Source: Polytrichum commune (Eukaryota; Streptophyta; Polytrichopsida; Polytrichales; Polytrichaceae). From it: a stretch of DNA of 64,000 nt. Positions 60,401 through 64,000 of this stretch are shown here, piece after piece (within the stretch, counting starts at the first letter, position 1; every line of letters begins with the position of its first letter). Below the pieces are notes generated by a model that was not told where the DNA came from, ran no database searches, and saw only the letters and a list, made by a program, of their open reading frames with translations. The DNA lies in the NCBI GenBank assembly GCA_950295325.1, contig OX485803.1, positions 3,224,001-3,288,000 on the forward strand. Reading direction: 5' to 3'. The position numbers were made by a program, and so were the translations under genes.

Positions 60401-61350
60401 TCATTTTCCGCGAATGCATAATTTCTTTACGCTTGACATTCAATGTCAGTTTGTTAACATTTTGCTGAAACATCTCAAACGATCGTCACATTTCATCATA
60501 CATTTGTCTAGCTTTCGTTTAAACATCAGAGCAAAGCAAATAGTTGTCGATATCAAGAACAATGTTGTGTAGAGCTTCAAAGCCTTTGAAGTGTGTAGCA
60601 CTCTTAGATTTAGCAAATGTCTTGATAAACTCTCACAAGAAACGATTCATCGCAGTATATTTTCTTGATTGTCCTAGACTTTCTAGACGGTGTTTTCACT
60701 GACTTCATACTCCCGCCCCAACGCATGCTTGCTCGGTGCATTCAGCTTGCTCAACTTTGTAATGATTTCACATCGTTAGGCTTCGGTCAAGCAGGTTGCC
60801 TCAAGTATCATCCATTTCCCGTTGTGATTCATCGAATTAGAAGGTCTAGAAAGCAATATGAGTAAAGTACGCACCTACCAACTAAGTGCGCATTAACGGC
60901 TCTGGTTGAAAGTGCGTACTTAAGCGGGAGATTATTGTATATATTTTAGAAGACGGTGCAAATACACAAAATTGTCTTTTTTTTAAATATGTTAAAATTA
61001 TCAAATTGATGTTTTCTCTACAATTTTTTGTAATAATACCCTCAAGTTTAAAATGAATTCAAGGAGAATGAAAAAAATTCAACTTTAAAATATTTAAGGG
61101 CATGAAATCTACATCCAAAACCAGAGTTAGCCATTACTTTTTGAGCAATACTTTTAATTATAAGTTCTGAAGATCTCAACTTGATAATCTATATTTTGAG
61201 TACCTAACACAACATTAGAGGGTGCTATGAAAAATAATCCAATTTAACAACACTTTGCTACTACTTTTACGCATTTGACCAAAAATAATTATGGTTTTAG
61301 TATATGGGAGCATTTTTTTCGTACACTTGGCCGTGCTTGCTCCCCCTCCT
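57427..61350. mobile_element. Foldback/MULE-like element with long inverted arms
   Basis: 57427-58008 and 60148-61350 are inverted copies of each other, about 75% alike by eye. Matches include ATATACTAAAACCATA, AAAGTAGTAGCAAAG, ATCAAGTTGAGATCTTCA, GTAGATTTCATG and CTTGGCTTTGTAGATC. The right arm is split by a pogo-like element at 60286-60937. The core, 58009-60147, holds no recognised transposase. Long arms of this kind suggest a Mutator-like or foldback element, and a 9-bp target duplication was not confirmed. Confidence 0.75.
60286..60937. mobile_element. Pogo/Tigger-like non-autonomous element
   Basis: 652 bp flanked by TA (60284-60285 and 60938-60939). The left end CAGTGTTCTCTCGCTTAAAT and the reverse complement of the right end CAATAATCTCCCGCTTAAGT run on into ACGCAC. 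The TA target and the CTCGCTTAA-type ends fit pogo-class elements. Internal short ORFs may be remnants of the transposase but are not recognisable. The other arm of the host foldback element serves as an empty-site comparison. Confidence 0.75.
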
Positions 61351-61354
61351 ACAA

Positions 61355-63160
61355 ATTCACACTAGCAGACCATGTACACAACACATAGCATTTGGAGGAC
61401 TCCTAATGCTGCATTAGACATTTCAATACCCAGTTTCTTATTAGGTTTCCTCGTTCCTTTGTTGCCATGGGTTGAAGAACGCATGCCATTTTTGTACCTC
61501 TACTTGTATGCCATGAACATGGCTCGAGATATGTCATGAATTTTCCACCAAATACAAAGACAAATTATTTTACCTCTCAGAACTATTACATGTCTAGATC
61601 CCAAACTTTGAATCCTATTGAGAACTTCGGTGCTCCATTCCCTCCTTTTGTCAAAGGACGTTCGCCAATAATTCACTCTAACGAGTTGGGTGGATACCCA
61701 GGGAAAGAGCTAACAACAATTCTCTTTACAACATTCATGAGCACTCACAACACAAACAAATCATCCACCAAAGAGGTGGAAAATTTTGGGCATCTTATTT
61801 GATATCTTTTTTACCAAATTGAACATTGATACAACCTAATCTATATACATGTGGTTATACTGGAGTGTTTGATTTAATTTTTGTAAATCCTCCACATGTA
61901 GTTTACTTGTGCCAACTAGCCATCATTACACACCCATCACATTCCCTATACTAAATTCAGATAACCAGTTGCTTCATTTCAGGTGATAAGGTCATGTTAT
62001 TCATTTTTCATGTATGTTCTATCGGCTACATTGTATAGGTGTCTCTTTTATTATAAAGACATCATTAAGGCTTGTGTGATTCACATTAGGATTTGCTAGA
62101 CAATGGATACATTAAACTTTTGAAACCCACACCAATTATTTTGTTGGTGCACAAACATTTAACCATATTTACATTTATTTGTGCATTTGTTTGGGATCAT
62201 GAGTTGTTCCAAAGCATGATAGTTGACATGGAAAGAGTTGAGCTTTCAATTTTGCTTAGTTTGGAGTACAAATTTTTGATTTATACAAATTGCATGTATT
62301 TCAAAGTGCATGCTATCCATGATGGTTTTGAGGACAAGGTCTGTCATAAGCATGGTCAAGCGTTAAAAAACTAAGCTTCTTTACGAGTTTTGGTTCAAAA
62401 TATGTGAGACATGTTTGAATGTTTCATGCTAAAAAAATGACTTGAAAATCTAACCACAATCTTACAAGATTGAGACATTGGAAATTTGTGATGCCATCAT
62501 ATTGCACACAATGTATCGGCCTACGTTTTATTGACCCTCAACTCCACGTGGTACGTGCAACTATCAACTCCTATCATAATAGGTATCATTGGAGGATACT
62601 CCTCTCAAGTAACATGGAGCAGAGGGTCAATAAACTACCAAATTGATATGTGCAACTATCAACAGAAGAATAGTACAGCCACATCCAAACTCATTCAAAT
62701 ACATCACAGGGTGATGATCACTTACATATACCCAAAAGGAAAGACACATGCTGCTGGCAAATGGCCATAGAGAAAGTGTATTTACATAATCATGTTTGCA
62801 CAGATTATAATTCCAACAGCCAATTCCAAGGTGATCTACCATGTACACGACCTTTACATAGTTGTTGAAAACACTGCCCTACACAGCCCTACACAGCAAT
62901 GCTACATACCCCTAAAATTGATCAGAAACAGTTACCTACATAACCTCATTTTCAGATGGCCTAACTGACAACAATAATTATCTTGCTGTCAGATGCTCAC
63001 AAAATACCAACTTTCAGCCAGTCCAATTGAGTGAGGCAGTAAGGAAAGTAGCAAACTTTAGGTATAAAACAAGCACCCAAAAGTGTAAAATTTACCTAGT
63101 ACCAGTTACAGATCTACTCCCCATCTGCCCCATTCTGCACTAAGAGCATAGACAAACACA
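61355..63160. other. Non-coding DNA and presumed CAD 3' untranslated region
   Basis: About 61911-62010 is a partial copy of the element at 5557-5820. The last few hundred bases before 63168 are likely the 3' untranslated region of the CAD gene. No other gene seen. Confidence 0.4.
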
Positions 63161-63167
63161 TTCACAT

Positions 63168-63821
63168 TCACTTTTCAAGAGTGTTTGCAATGTCCAAAAC
63201 GAACCGATACTTCACGTCTGACTTGTCAAGTCGCTCCATAGCCGTGTTGACATAAGAGGCTGGAATGGTCTCAACCATGCAAGAAATATTGTGCTCACCA
63301 CAAAAATCTAACATCTCTTGTGTTTCACCAATTCCACCGACAGCACTCCCAGCTATAAGTCGCCGACCTATAAATAAACAGCTCATAACTTGAATCAACT
63401 GAACTGGGCGATAAGCTTGTGAAATTGTGCACAATGTAAGGAAAGAGTTTAAAATCTATGAAAATGCTATCACAAGTACACTTAAGTTTCTACACATTAA
63501 GCTTATTGTATTCTCTTGATACAAACTGCAAATAAGTTTAACACGGTTGCAACTGTTCCATCAACCACATTACTTGCTCAATAAGTTCCATGAATTTTAT
63601 TTACAACCAGGGATTACTGGAGTTAAGGGAGCTTTAAACTGCACAAGAGTAGATGAATTTAATTTACCAGAAGTGAGCATAAATGGCAATACTTGAAGTG
63701 GCTTCTCAGGAATGCCAACTAAACACATCTTCCCATTTGTCTTGAGCACTTTAAGGTATGGTTCAAGTGGATGTTGAGCAGAAACAGTGTCGATGATGAA
63801 ATCAATAGATTTTGCAGCAGC
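63168..63821 (-). CDS. Cinnamyl alcohol dehydrogenase, last two exons (partial)
   Basis: Minus strand: exon 63821-63668, GT-AG intron, exon 63367-63168 with the stop. The split Gly codon joins correctly. The first exon encodes the second half of the Rossmann nucleotide-binding domain ([40 protein letters not shown]). The last encodes [28 protein letters not shown] and the typical end [19 protein letters not shown]. This matches the zinc-dependent MDR family of plant CADs, which reduce hydroxycinnamaldehydes with NADPH in monolignol synthesis. Catalytic and structural zinc ligands lie in upstream exons outside the window. It may be a broad-specificity CAD-like enzyme rather than a true lignin CAD. 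Confidence 0.88.
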
Positions 63822-64000
63822 CTACGCACACGACAGCAAGAGGAATCATCAAGACTCAGCCATTCCGTCTAGAGGCAGGTTGACACAGAAATAACTATCA
63901 AATTTAAGAATATTATATCTGAATATCTCCCATCATTCAGCAGTTCAACAAAGTCAGAAAAATAAGGGACAAGACACACTCGACACAGTTTCCAACCCTA
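63822..64000 (-). other. CAD intron, continuing out of the window
   Basis: It follows the clear acceptor at 63822-63823 (GTGCGTAG on the minus strand). No further exon is visible up to 64000. Confidence 0.7.

Overview
This is nuclear DNA from a land plant, most likely a seed-free one such as a moss or lycophyte. The evidence is spliceosomal GT-AG introns, TTTAGGG-type telomere-like repeats, a MIKC* (M-delta type) MADS-box gene and a cinnamyl alcohol dehydrogenase gene. The window is gene-poor and repeat-rich. I cannot name the species from the sequence.

Layout. 1-3016: the 5' part of a minus-strand Ty3/Gypsy retrotransposon (LTR, primer binding site, broken gag). A short Copia-type deletion derivative with nearly identical LTRs and a perfect 5-bp target duplication is inserted in its gag. 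3.1-8.7 kb: small inverted-repeat elements and non-coding DNA. 8.7-14.4 kb: a complete 12-exon MIKC* MADS-box gene on the plus strand. 14.4-24.9 kb: mostly repeats, including a GC-rich repeat, a TIR-bounded stretch and two minisatellites. 24.9-28.9 kb: a minus-strand multi-exon gene for a HECT-type ubiquitin ligase-like protein unlike ordinary plant UPLs, with one in-frame TGA. 30-37 kb: a minisatellite, MITEs, interstitial telomere repeats in opposite orientation and a long hairpin. 38.9-39.8 kb: an unrecognised GC-rich ORF. 40.0-40.2 kb: a Gypsy integrase scrap. 42.9-45.6 kb: an 874-codon frame for an unrecognised coiled-coil protein, interrupted by one TGA. 47-49.5 kb and 53.7-54.5 kb: further GACTATGG-core minisatellite repeats. 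50.5-52.5 kb: an apparently intact four-exon gene for a DDE integrase-core protein. 57.4-61.35 kb: a foldback element with arms of nearly 600 bp, one arm split by a pogo-like element. 63.2-64 kb: the 3' exons of a CAD gene on the minus strand, running off the window.

Connections. The MADS gene and the CAD gene look like ordinary host genes. The HECT gene, the integrase gene, the 39-kb ORF and the 43-45.6 kb ORF are GC-richer than their surroundings, sit among repeats and are not familiar plant housekeeping genes. The most interesting reading is that the HECT and integrase genes belong to a little-described class of large mobile elements. Nothing seen here proves that they share one element.

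Exon structures were derived by hand from splice signals and phase continuity. Family assignments come from motif recognition, without database searches.
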